In this document: positions 12,671 through 23,197 of the stretch, piece after piece
Layout of the letters: every line of letters starts with the position of its first letter
How positions within the stretch are numbered: position 1 is the stretch's first letter
Source: Iris pallida
Taxonomy: Eukaryota; Streptophyta; Magnoliopsida; Asparagales; Iridaceae
DNA length: 64,000 nucleotides
Assembly: GCA_029216955.1 (NCBI GenBank)
Contig: JANAVB010004000.1
Coordinates: 301,615 to 365,614, forward strand
Direction: 5' to 3'
Notes under the pieces: generated by a model
Databases searched by the model: none
What the model was told of the DNA's origin: nothing
Seen by the model: the letters and a program-made list of their open reading frames with translations, nothing else
Program-made: the position numbers and the translations under genes

Positions 12671-12683
12671 TTGAAGGGGGTCT
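12671..12683 (+). promoter_or_regulatory. Polypurine tract of T1
   Basis: TTGAAGGGGGTCT sits immediately before TGTAGAAGCATA, the start of the T1 terminal unit, as expected for a + strand 3' LTR. Confidence 0.6.
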
Positions 12684-13340
12684 TGTAGAAGCATAGAAAA
12701 AAGCACAAACATATTAAAAGCGCAGGTGGCGTTCTCACTACACATGGCTTCATAAAAGCGCAGGTACCCCAAAAGCGCAGATAGACAACTAAAGTCACAC
12801 AGACGAACAAAAGTGGTGCATGAACAGTTCTTTATTAAAATTATGTCTACAAAAGGTCTATTATAGATTCTTCATGATTACATATAAATGACTAAAACAA
12901 AGAAAAGTCTATAAGGGGTTTAATCTTCAGCACACATGCAACCCCCAGATGCGCAACACTATCAAAGTGATCCACTTTCTGAAGCGGCTGTTGGCCCGAG
13001 CAAGAACTCAGTCCATAGCACAGGGTGCGCCATCGCCATTGAGTAGGACAGAGTACAACTTGTGGCTCTTCGGATTGGCAATCAATCCTAACCCGAAATC
13101 TTGGATCTCAAAGACCTGCAAGATGTTATTCAGGTTCGAACACCTTACGCCAAACGCTTAAGTGCATCTAAAAACTCAGCAGCAGTTCTTCTTCAAAGAC
13201 ACAGCTTCTTTTGATGAAGGGATCCACAACCAATAGTCGACTTGTGCAAGGCCAACGGCCGTTCAAAGCTAAATAGGGATCGAGGATGACGGTGGGAATG
13301 TTAAGAGACAGAAGACACAACCCTTCAGAAAAGCTTTCCT
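12684..13340 (+). repeat. Left arm of the T1 inverted repeat
   Basis: Its reverse complement matches 14990-15691, for example GGCCTTGCACAAGTCGACTA against GGCCTTGCATAAGTCGACTG and GGTGTTCGAACCTGAATAAC against GGGGTTCGAACCTGAACAAC. Similarity by eye is roughly 70-80 percent with small gaps. Confidence 0.75.
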
Positions 13341-13722
13341 TTATATCGGGTGAGCATGGTCCAACCCACATGCCACGTGGCCGTTGGTCAAAGACTCCAA
13401 AATTAATATGATGAACCTAAGACTCAACACAATGAATCTCATTTAATAGGTTCATTCAACTGAATCCTAGGCCACAGACTTCTTGAATTCCCTAAGTGAC
13501 GGGGTAATTAAAGAAGAGGATGACCGACTCATCCATCAAAAGGGAAATCATTAATTGCTCTTATGACTTCGACAGAAACTAGCTCCTTTGACTCAGAAGC
13601 GCAGCTAGTTCACTCCTTCCACTGTGCCCCACTTCAACAAAGAAGTGCAGCGTCCTCCATCCCATCCAAAATCATAGTCCATTCAAAGGCTCCTTCATCT
13701 GATACTTTACTGTCAAAAGCAC

Positions 13723-14205
13723 AAGTCTACTCGTCACTCTAAAAGTGTAGTGACTCAGTTGCCCAAAGCACAAGTCCACTCATCGCTCTAAAAGTGCAGT
13801 GACTCCATTATCCAAAGCACAAGTTCATTCGTCACTCTAAAAGCGTAGTGACTCCGTTGCCAAAAATACAAGTCCACTCCTCGCTTTAAAAGTACAGTGA
13901 CTCTGTTGCCCAAAGTACAAGTCCACTCGTCGCTCTAAAAGCACAGTGACTCTATTACCCAAAGCACAAGTCCACTCGTCGCCCTCAAGCACAGTGACTC
14001 CGTTTTCTAAAGCACAAGTCCACTCATCATCCTAAAAGTGCAGTGATTAAGTTGCCTGAAGCACTTGTCCACACGTTGCCCTAAAAGCACAGTGACTCCG
14101 TTGCCTAAAGCACTTATCCACTCGTCGATCTAAAAGTGCAGTGACTTCGTCGCCTGAAACACAGTCTACTTAATGCCCAAAAGCGCAGTGACCTCAAAGC
14201 CTCAC
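13723..14205 (+). repeat. 49-bp tandem array, about ten units, in the T1 terminal unit
   Basis: Units begin AAGTCCACTCGTCGCTCTAA and contain AAAGTGCAGTGACTC before a GTTGCCCAAAGCAC end. About ten degenerate copies lie head to tail between a GC-poor leader and the region upstream of the TATA box. Within each unit the core AAAG(C/T)GCAG recurs, and it also occurs singly elsewhere in this LTR. Position suggests a U3 enhancer-like array. Confidence 0.8.
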
Positions 14206-14702
14206 CAGAAGTGCAGCTCGCATAGAAGTGCAGTCTTATAGGGTGACGTAGTTCCACGTGGTCAGACGGGTGTTTATGTCTTTTTCAGATTGGTTTGTTT
14301 AAAAACTACCACTCTTAAGATAGAACAGAGTTTAATTCTGTTGATAAGAGCAATATTCTAACGGTTTGTTTAAACCACAGATAAGGACAGAATTTTGTTC
14401 TTATAGACGAGGGCCATATCCAATCTGTTTGTTTAAACTAATGGCCCCCTAAGATAAGACAAAATTCAACTTCAGGGATAGAACTGAATCTGTTCAGGTT
14501 TATCCGATCAAAAGTAAACGCACGTCACATGTCGTTTATTCGGTCATATTCATAAATCCCCAAGATCTTCATAAAGGATAATTCCAGCGTCCACCACGTG
14601 TCAGCTTAGCATCAACCCTCACCGTGCAACTTCGAAATTCTCTCATATCTCTACGTGCAGCATTCCTGCATAATCCCTATGCACATTGTATATGTGCTTC
14701 CC

Positions 14703-14710
14703 TATAAATA
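14703..14710 (+). promoter_or_regulatory. TATA box in the T1 terminal unit
   Basis: TATAAATA within CCCTATAAATAGAAC, downstream of the tandem array. It points rightwards, consistent with + strand transcription. Confidence 0.65.
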
Positions 14711-14989
14711 GAACAAGTTTTTCTTCGAAAAAGAGGCTTCGAAATCGTCACAACTTCGAGATCCTCTTGATTGGCAACCCCAGAGTTCCAATCACAAACA
14801 CCAGAAAGCTAGGGCAAGTTTAACTCATCATCATATCGTCAACGGAGTAGAGGAGCCACTGCAGTGTTTGATCTCCACCGTCACACTTTTTCTTAGAAAA
14901 CTTTGTACTTAGATCTCCTGTTTAGGAATCGATTATACTCTTTTATATGTTTAATATACAAAAAGTTTGCATAACCTTTTATCATGGAA

Positions 14990-15691
14990 AACATAGCTTC
15001 CAGTCTTTTTCATGTCATGCTAGACCCCGACTTAGCTTTGGACGGCCATGGGCCTTGCATAAGTCGACTGTTGTTTGTAGATCTCTTCATTCAAAGAAGT
15101 TGTGGCCTTGTAAAAAACCAACTATAGAGTTTTGAGATGCACTTGAGGATTTGGCATAAGGGGTTCGAACCTGAACAACATCTTGGAGGTCTTCGAGGTC
15201 CAAGCTACCGGGATTGGATTGATTGCCAACCAAAAGAGCTGCAGGTTGTCCTCTACCCTGCTCAATAATGGCTTCATTAGCAATATTGGAGTGGGGGGAG
15301 CTGCGCGCCTTGTTAGGATGAAAGAGCCGCAGGTAGTGCTATAAGCTTCGCGTAGGAGCTGCGTTCTTGCTCGGGCCAATAGCTGCTTTATTAGCCATAT
15401 TGGAGTTCCTCTATGTCTGACCAGGAAGTGGTTTGCTCTGACGTTGCTGCGCTTTTGGGGGACTGCACGCTTCTGAAGACTGCGCACCTTGTAGGTTGTG
15501 CTTTAGGTTTTACTCTTTATACGTAACCATGAAGAGTCTGTAATAGATGTTTTGTAAACATGATTCTAATAAAAAAACTTTCTTTCATGTACTGTATTTT
15601 TATAGCACAAGTTTTGAAGTGCACAGAAATTTATATATCGCCTGCGCGTCAAACGGCTTCTGCCCTTCTATGCTATTTTTATGCTTCTACA
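14990..15691 (-). repeat. Right arm of the T1 inverted repeat
   Basis: Inverse counterpart of 12684-13340. It contains AATAAA at about 15569 followed by A-rich sequence, a possible polyadenylation signal on the + strand. The right flank GTTGG starts sequence aligned to the A-B interior, so 15691 is a true insertion boundary; the left partner of that duplication is outside the window. Confidence 0.7.
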
Positions 15692-17058
15692 GTTGGGTCT
15701 CCAACTGAAGTCGGAAAGTACATCAGTATTACGATAAGGTTATAATTGACATTTTTTATCCGAAAGTCGCATCAGAAAAATAGAGTAGAAGGGGACATGG
15801 TTGAGTGAGACATAATAAGACTAAATAAAGGAGGACTCTTCTAGGTCTGGTATCTGGAATATCAATGTCAAATGATCAAAATAGAACGTGGGTGTTCATA
15901 AGGCACTGATTTATCATCCTAGAGGAAACCAATTTATCCTAATCAATTAGCAAATCCTAAAATTTAGAGGGGCCTACAATCTATACACATCAGAAATTTC
16001 TTTCTCAAAATTAAAACTAAGACACAATTTCATAGTTAATGAAGTAGGAAAAAATTTTAAAGTCATGATATCTTACCTCGACTTTTGATTATAAAAGACT
16101 AATACATGATGTGATAGATAACTTGATATGGTAGATATGAATCAAGTTCGAAGATCGTTCTTCGAACTTGAATAGATAAAAAATAATTCTGTATGTCATA
16201 CTTGCATTCCGAAGGGGATTCTTCTAGCACAAAATGTTATGATGACACACGACCCGAGGACAAAGGATATTTCACCTTTCTTGTAAGATATACAAGATTT
16301 AAAAAAAAAGTGTATCAAACTTTAAAGCAAGTCGTGGAAATCCTTTAACGACTAGGTTCTTAATTTGCTATTCTAAACAAGTCTATCTATGCTACGTTTA
16401 TAAGACTACTAAAGGTGTTGTAGGCAGTACTTCCTAGATCTAATGCTAACTAATAATCCCAATATGTTTATGTAATAGCAAGATAACTATTCTACATATG
16501 AATATTATACTAGTGAAGGTGTGGCTCTAGCATCAAATCATGTCTTAAAGTAACTAGAACAATACATGTTGTATCCATAATCTCAAGGTGGGGGTCTATC
16601 AATGCCATGGTGAATGCTTATTCTTGTATCAGATTATTTATCTCTTCTCTAGCAGGACCAAACTGTGCTATCTGGTCAATCAAGGCTGGTCCTTCCTAGT
16701 ATCCTTCTAGTGTCGCTGGCTGCGGTACTCCTGGTCCTAGAGCTACTGGCCCTTGCAACTGCTGCTAAGCTAGTATTGGAGCCAAACTGTGTGAGGCGTG
16801 TCGATCAGCAAAATCTCAAATTTTATTCTCACTAGAACTGCAATTGAAGCAACACTTTAATCACCGACGATAGTCTCCCTGATGATGCCCTCTCTTTCTA
16901 CAAAACTAGCAAGTTTATGCATTCAGAATTTGGAAGGGTGCTGCTCGTTATTGGTGTTGTGTCGAAAGTCATCACTCAGGGCCTCCCGAACCAAGTTGAA
17001 CTTGGAAGTCTGCTGGGGCATAGTATCTTTAGGTTTGTTGTGCTTCCTTGCGAAGGAG
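15692..17058 (-). mobile_element. Internal part of Gypsy element F, left fragment
   Basis: The first 190 bases align with 7.79-7.99 kb of the A-B interior starting exactly at the T1 junction. From about 16.6 kb to 17058 the minus strand is the C-terminal part of a Gypsy gag. The fragment is cut at 17058/26215 by the Sirevirus. No protease, RT or integrase motifs lie between the gag end and the family 3' block, so F appears to have lost pol, as A-B and C-D have. Confidence 0.65.
16600..17058 (-). pseudogene. F gag, C-terminal part with degraded zinc knuckle
   Basis: The minus strand encodes a run ending in glutamine/proline-rich sequence (QQQLQGPVALGPGVPQP), preceded by a degraded zinc-knuckle region reading CFNCSSSENK in place of a full C-x2-C-x4-H-x4-C motif. 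Several stops and frame changes are present. It continues the gag at 26215-27166 across the Sirevirus insertion. Gag forms the particle and packages element RNA. Non-functional. Confidence 0.5.
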
Positions 17059-17063
17059 CTCCT
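17059..17063. repeat. Left target site duplication of the Sirevirus (CTCCT)
   Basis: CTCCT before the LTR end at 17064; repeated exactly at 26215-26219. Confidence 0.8.
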
Positions 17064-18097
17064 TATAGGAACAAATTTGTAAAACATAATACTTTAGGGG
17101 GGTGAATAGAGTAGGAAGTGGAATATAGCTAATTTAAAAAGTTAGCAGCAAGATCACAGTGAAATCTATATATCACAAGTCAATAACTGTAAAAGCAGAT
17201 ATTAGAAAGGAAACGCAAAGACGACGATGTATACTGGTTTTTCTCTTGTGAGGACTAGTCCAGTCGAAAGAACTCTAGCTTCCAGTTGAATCTACTATTG
17301 GAAAATACCGCAAGTTTTCATACGAAGTCCTTGCAACTTCTACAAACGCGAGCTTTGATACGAAGTACTCAACCAACTTCAATTGTGAAGAGTCTTTCTT
17401 CAATCAAGCCTCTGATTACAATCGCTCTGAAGCTTCTAAACCGTACCGTACTGGCAAATCGACTAGAAGATTGTAACTGGCTTGGGATTTGAAAATTAAA
17501 GCTTAGAACTCTTTGGAATAGAATAATAGGCTTTAGATAGAAGAGATGAAAGTGAATAAGTGAATTGAAATGATCAAAATCTTTCTCTATTTATAGTTTT
17601 TCTAAAGACAGAACTCTGGTAGAATTCGGGCAGAATTCGGACAGAACTCTTGAGAAAATCTTGTTAGGATCCGTAAATGCAGGGAGACCAAGTTTTCAAA
17701 CGTTCAAAAAATAAATGGTCACAAACTGTTAGGGTTTAGTCAATGTTTTTACAAATTGATTTTTGGTATTTTTGAAATTCTTTTAAGCAGTTAGGAGATT
17801 TTTGTAAATAGGGGGCTATTTTTCAAAACATGGGATATTTTGAAAGCATTTTTAGGATAGCCTATTTGCCAGTACAACTCGGTGTATACTGTATTCCTAG
17901 ACTCAATAAAAGTAAAAATTATATTGTATAAAGGAAATACAAACTCGAGTTGCAAACACAGCTTCAGTCTTGAACAGATCGGATAGCTATTCTCTGGTAG
18001 TGTCCCGGAGTCCAAAACATCTATATGTAGCCCTTATATCGAGACAGAGTTTGATCAATTATTAAAATTAGGTTTGACCATGACCAATGGGCCAAAA
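17064..18097 (-). repeat. 3' LTR of the Sirevirus
   Basis: Minus-sense start TTTTGGCCCATTGG at 18097 (TG mutated to TT) and end GTTCCTATA at 17064 (CA mutated to TA). TATA box CTATAAATAG on the minus strand at 17587-17596. The 5' LTR has an extra 40 bases near 25.80-25.85 kb with repeated GGCCGAACTC-like words. Confidence 0.85.
17587..17596 (-). promoter_or_regulatory. TATA box in the Sirevirus 3' LTR
   Basis: Minus-strand CTATAAATAG. The same place in the 5' LTR (25665-25674) reads TCATAAATAG, so the 5' promoter core has mutated. Confidence 0.6.
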
Positions 18098-18112
18098 ATC
18101 TCCCCCATTTTG
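18098..18112 (-). promoter_or_regulatory. Polypurine tract of the Sirevirus
   Basis: The minus strand reads AAATGGGGGAGATT directly before the 3' LTR, the classic Copia PPT. Confidence 0.8.
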
Positions 18113-18628
18113 ATAATTGACAAACCTTGACCGATATAACATCTTTGATCGATAAGATTTAAAAGATAATCAAAATTGTATCCTGAAAAAAATGTTCCTG
18201 TATGTTTATGTATCTGACAAAAGATGGTAGATCCAATTTCTACTCCGTTGTCACTTAGCAAAATAATTTCAAAGAGAGAAGTCCCCCCGTAATATATGCA
18301 TAAGAACAATCGTTGAAGAAATATAAACATAATAGATAGAAAAACAACATTTCACAGGCAGTGTATATTTCACAGGCAGTTAATATTGAAGCATAAAGAG
18401 ATATTGCTATGAGAAATATGGATAATGCTAAACTGAATAAAAATATGCTAAAGAAAGCATAAAGCATGTTCATAGAATATCATTTCAGACAAAAACAATC
18501 TCAGTACAAAATAAACTAAAATGATAGAGTACTAATAATATCTTGGAATGTCAGAGCATTTCCAAGTAGCACAGACATAATCAAAGTCTCAAAAAGTGAT
18601 CATCAAGACAAAATACAGTACGTCTAGA

Positions 18629-19876
18629 TCAAAAATCCTCATCATCATCATCTGCAGTGCCAGCACGTCCACCATGTCCGGATGGACCACCTCCAGAAGT
18701 GCCAGCTCCAGAGGTATGTAGAGTAGCACCCGAACCACGGCACCAATCATAAGCGTTACCGGACTGGAAGAGAGTATGTACCGCATCATCCTCATAACGG
18801 TAACCGAAGACAGCTGGATCTCGGGGAAGAAAACTGGCAGAATGTCCAGTCTGAGCAAATCAGAGATCTGCGAAGGAGTTGGCTAGTGTCTGAAACCGAG
18901 TCACATCATGGAACTCACGTTCCCTAGAAGTGTCAGGAATGAATGTCCGGAGATCATAAAGGTGCTGATGGATACCCTCAAAAGACATATGGTAATACTG
19001 ATAAGGTGGAGTAGGTGCAGGAGGTGCGACAGTGCTGCGATGGGATATCTGGAGGTACTTGGGCTCAGGGTCCAGAGCACAAGTAGATCGATCGATGTCA
19101 AAACGCTGAAAGATGCATGGAATAAACATCGCATAAGAGAGATTTTGATCTCTTGCATGACATCGTCCCATCATCTGGATAATAGTCTTGGGAACCGAAA
19201 ATAGAATTTCCTTGATAATGTGGTAGAGGGCAGATAGTTCAAGATTTGTAACTTCATCTTTTGAAGTAGATTTTGGAAGAATATTGGAATAGATGATGCG
19301 GTGTAATTCATAGTTAAACAAGTTCAAGTGTGCAGCCTTGAACTTTCCAGAACGAACACGTGCAGGTGCACAAAGATCGTTCTTGAAGCTGAGAAGAGTC
19401 ATGCCATCGAGAAAATCAAAATCAGTGATATATTCAAGCGGGGCACCTTCGTTAGGAAAACTAAGGATTTACGCTAACAAGACATCATTGAACTCGATGT
19501 TAATACCTCCGACACGATTCTTAACATCAAAAGTATCTAACACAAAGTTGCAGTAAAACAATCTAATGGAATTAGTAGCTATAGGGAATTTTTCGGTGAC
19601 AAGTTGGTGTAACCCTAATGCCTCAAAGTAAGGACAGTGGTCAGAAAATGCAGTCCACTTAATCGGGGCACCAGTGCATATGTTGCGCATAATAAAATTA
19701 CCATACCATAGCAATGATTGGTCATGAGTTACAAAATAGAACTCATTGTATGCACCATCGGCCGATTGGACCGGTGAAAAGAGTGAATCCGCTGATGGAT
19801 TCGAAGACGATGCCTCTTCACTGGCATTGGTCTTCTTCCTCTTGGAAGGAGTGAATCCCTTAGGCATTTCTTCCAA
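18629..19876 (-). pseudogene. Extra ORF downstream of Sirevirus pol (env-like position)
   Basis: 416 codons in one frame from ATG at 19876 to TGA at 18629-18631, broken only by TAA at 19469-19471 and TGA at 18860-18862. The N-terminus is basic and serine-rich with a nuclear-signal-like KRKK (about residue 13). The middle has YFEALGLHQLVTEKFPI, INIEFNDVLLA and NYELHRIIYSNILPKS followed by a conserved-looking MMGRCHARDQNLSYAMFIP. The C-terminus is glycine-rich then DDDDEDF. This layout resembles the unidentified plant transposon proteins encoded by Sirevirus and some Gypsy accessory ORFs; function unknown. No clear signal peptide or membrane segment, so an envelope role is not supported. It is better preserved than the pol upstream. 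Confidence 0.65.
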
Positions 19877-20783
19877 AAATGAATTAAAACTAATAAAATT
19901 TGAAGGAGATGGAAGGAGAGAGAGTTATACCTTCCAGAAATTGAGTATGTTGTAGAGACAAGAATTCTCCGCACGAATCCAAAATTTGGATAAAAATCTT
20001 CAAGTGGATTGGGAGCAATGGATTGGAGAAATTCTAGGGTTTAGAGGAGCTCTCGGGCGGCAGCAACAATATGGAGAGGATTTTGGAAGAGATGAAGAGG
20101 AGGGGGCCTCGGGTTTTGACTTAAAAATATATACCACCAATCGAACTCGGGCCGAATTCGGGCCGAACTCGGGCCGAATACGCCAGGGTTCTTTTGGTGA
20201 ATTTTGAAACAAAATTTTTGTGGGCCACATCCTTTTTATCATCCTCTTTCAATTATTTAATTCTAAGTTTAGTAATTTTAAATTTTAATTAATATAATTA
20301 ATATTATTTTATAAGTAAAATTTTATTACACAACGATTGCTTCAAATTAGCTGTAGGGGTACTGTCCCAGCTAACAGGAGTTCACCAAAGAACAATTAAA
20401 TACCGCTTCGCTTCGACCATAGTCGTGGTGACAGACAGACCCTTTGTAGGCTTGTCTCAAAAATAGTTTTTGATTATTGAAAAATAATTGTATAAAATAA
20501 AATTAATTAATATTATTGACATCTAAAATTTTTAATTCCCGACGTAAATAATTGAAATGATCTTCCGCTAGAGGTATTGTGAAGATGTCAGCTAATTGAT
20601 TCTCTGTGTCTATGTATACAAGGTTGATATCTCCATTTTTTGATGATCTCTAAGAAAATGATATCGAATCTCGATATATTTTGTGCGAGAGTGACATACT
20701 GGATTTTTAGTCAAATTGATAGTGCTAGTGTTGTCACAGAAAATGGATATGTGTGTGTATAGTAGGCCATAGTCTTCTAAGGT

Positions 20784-23196
20784 TTACTTTATCCACAAAA
20801 TTTGTGTACAACAACGTCCTGCGGTGATATACTCAGCCTCAGTTGTTGATAATGCGACAGAATTTTGTTTCTTGCTAAACCAAGAGACTAAAGTTTTGCC
20901 TAGGAAATGACATGTACCGCTGATACTTTTTCTATCTACTTTGCATCCAGCAAAATCAGCATTCGAATAACCGGTTAGGTTAAATGACGTAGTTTTGGGA
21001 TACCATAAGCCGACTGTGCCTCTAAAGTATCGGAAGATACGCTTAACCGCGCACAAATATGATTCCTTATGATTGGCTTGAAAACGTGCACACAAGCAAA
21101 CACTAAACATTATATCAGGTCAACTAGCAGTAAAGTAAAGTAAACTACCAATCATACATTGATACTTACGTATGTCGACAGGTTTGTCTTGTTCATCAAT
21201 ATCAAGCTTGGTTGAAGTTGCTATCGGAGTGCCAAGTGGTTTGACTGCTTCCAGATCGAACTTCTTTAATAAATCTTTTGTGTACTTGGCTTGTTTGATT
21301 TACAGTCGGAGAAAGAATTTCAGCTCTCCCATTATGTTCATCTCAAACTCATTTTACATACACTTAAAAATTCTTGACAAATAGATTCATCAGTAGATCC
21401 AGAAATGATATCATCTACGTAAATTTGAATCAAAAGAAGATTGCTATTAAAAGACTTTATAAAAAGTGTAGTATCAAACTTTCCTTTTTAAAAGCCGTTG
21501 TCAAGTAAAAAAGAACTTAGATGATCGTACCAAGCACGAGGGGCTTGTTTCAAACTGTATAATGCCTTCTTTAACTTGAAAAAATAATCAGGATTTTTAA
21601 AATCAGTAAAACCTGGAGGTTGAGCTACATAAACTTTTTCTTTTATAAAACCATTTAAAAATGCACTTTTAACATCCATTTGAAATAACTTAAAATTATG
21701 AAAACATACAAATGCACATAACATGTAAATGGATTCTAATCTCACAACTGGGACATAAGTCTCATCGTAGTCGATACCTTCTTCCTGATTGTATCCTTGA
21801 GCTACGAGTCGAGCCTTGTTACGAGTCACTAAGCCATTCTCATTCAGTTTATTTCAGAATACCCAGCGGATGCCAATGATCGGATGATCAATGTGCTTGG
21901 GAACAAGTTTCCAAACATGATTCTATTCGAATTGGTTCAATTCCTCTTGCATAGCATCTAACCAAAAATTATCACTACAAGCTTCGTCAATATTTTTGGG
22001 TTCAAGCTGTGAAACAAAAGCAACACAGGAAGCTATATCTTTACTAGAGGAACGAGTACTTACACCCCTGGTAATCTCACCAATTACCATGTCCTTTGGA
22101 TGGTCTACCAAAAATCTTATTTCTTTTGGCATATCCTATGGATTGTTGGTTCCGACTTCTTGTTTTGTACGTGATTTGGTTGGAGACTCAGCTGGTGCCT
22201 TGTGTGAGGGTTCTGTAGGAGCAGTACTAGGTGTACTTATGTCTTCATCATCATCATCATCGACAGAACGTCGATTGAGTTTGTCAAATTTAACATTTAT
22301 TGATTTTTTAATGAACATCGTTCTCTTATTGAAGACTCTGTACCCTTTGCTCTTCGCCGCATAACCTAAAAATATACCTTCATCGACCTTTTTGTCAAAA
22401 TTTCCCAAATTATCTTTAGTATTAAGAATAAAGCATTTACAACCAAATACTTTAAAATAAGAAATAGAGGGAGTTCTATCAAACCATAATTCATAGGGAG
22501 TCTTCTTCGATATAGGTCGAATTAGAACCCTATTGAAAACATAGCACGCTATATTTACAGCTTCAGTCCATAGGTATTTAGGTAGACTAAACTGATTGAA
22601 CATTACTCTAGCCATTTTGGATAGAGTCATGTTCTTATGTTCCACGACTCCATTTTGTTGTGGATCGGGTAGCTTTATTCTTTTCACATTCACTACATAC
22701 CGTATCCTTTTTTAAAAAAATGTGCGGTAAGCCTCGTCCAGATTCTTTGTGGATAGTCTTGAAATTGTGTCCATGTTTGCATGACCGAGTCTCATGTGCC
22801 ATAGTTGACTCTCATCGCTTTTGGCTATCAAGCATCTACCTACTTTGTTAGCATCTTCTAAAAGATAAAAAATATATATATTGTCTTCCCTGATACCTTC
22901 AAACATAGTACTACCAGTTGAGCTATCAGCTATAGTATGTTTGTCTTTGACAAAGTTAAAGCCATAACCGTGATCAGCTAAATGGCTTATGCTGAGCAGA
23001 CTATGTTTTAACTCGGTAACTAGACAGACATCTTTAATCACTGGGTAGGGAGCCTTACCAATATTACCAATACCAATTATGTACCCTTTTAAATTATTAC
23101 CGAAGGAGTCGTATCCTTCTTTCTTCTTCGACAGTGTTATAATGAAGCATCACTAGTCATATGCCTTGAGCAACCGCTGTCGAGGATCCATTTGCT
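20784..23196 (-). pseudogene. Sirevirus pol: protease, integrase, RT, RNase H (broken)
   Basis: Order on the minus strand: protease site WILDSGCSRHMTSD with the catalytic DSG codons at 23173-23181; GAG_PRE-integrase 23041-22712 with LWHMRLGHANMD; then a jump to the integrase end LPDPQQNGVVEHKN at about 22670, so the zinc-binding and first catalytic Asp regions are lost. RT follows from 22132, with MDVKSAFLNGF at about 21.67 kb and the catalytic YVDD near 21.41 kb. RNase H 21110-20784 has NADFAGCKVDRKSISG and SVALSTTEAEYITAG. Frameshifts and stops separate these blocks. Pol copies element RNA to DNA and integrates it; this copy cannot. Confidence 0.9.
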
Positions 23197-23197
23197 T

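Larger units (their letters stand above)
12684..15691 (+). repeat. 3' LTR-like terminal unit of T1 with long inverted arms
   Basis: Begins TGTAGAAGCATA after a polypurine tract and ends TATGCTTCTACA at 15691, where F internal sequence resumes. The first 12 bases equal the reverse complement of the last 12, and similarity continues inwards for about 650 bases (12684-13340 against 14990-15691 reversed). Between the arms are a 49-bp tandem array, many AAAGCGCAG/AAAGTGCAG motifs and a TATA box at 14703. The start resembles T3 (TGTAGAAGCATGGAAAATA). Either this is one LTR whose ends became inverted copies, or a LTR ending near 14960 is followed by a truncated inverted copy of its start. Small frames inside (12.95-13.37 and 14.95-15.49 kb) follow the inverted arms and are not convincing genes. 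Confidence 0.6.

Noticed and set aside
12949..13371. Possible small genes at the left arm of the T1 inverted repeat
   Set aside because: The other arm (14.95-15.49 kb) keeps the DNA similarity but not the frames.
13723..14205. CRISPR-like array
   Set aside because: Units are contiguous degenerate tandem copies without unique spacers, in plant retrotransposon DNA.
18589..18858. Separate 89-codon frame on the minus strand
   Set aside because: It is another frame over the glycine/Asp-rich end of the Sirevirus extra ORF, which continues in its own frame to 18629 after one stop.
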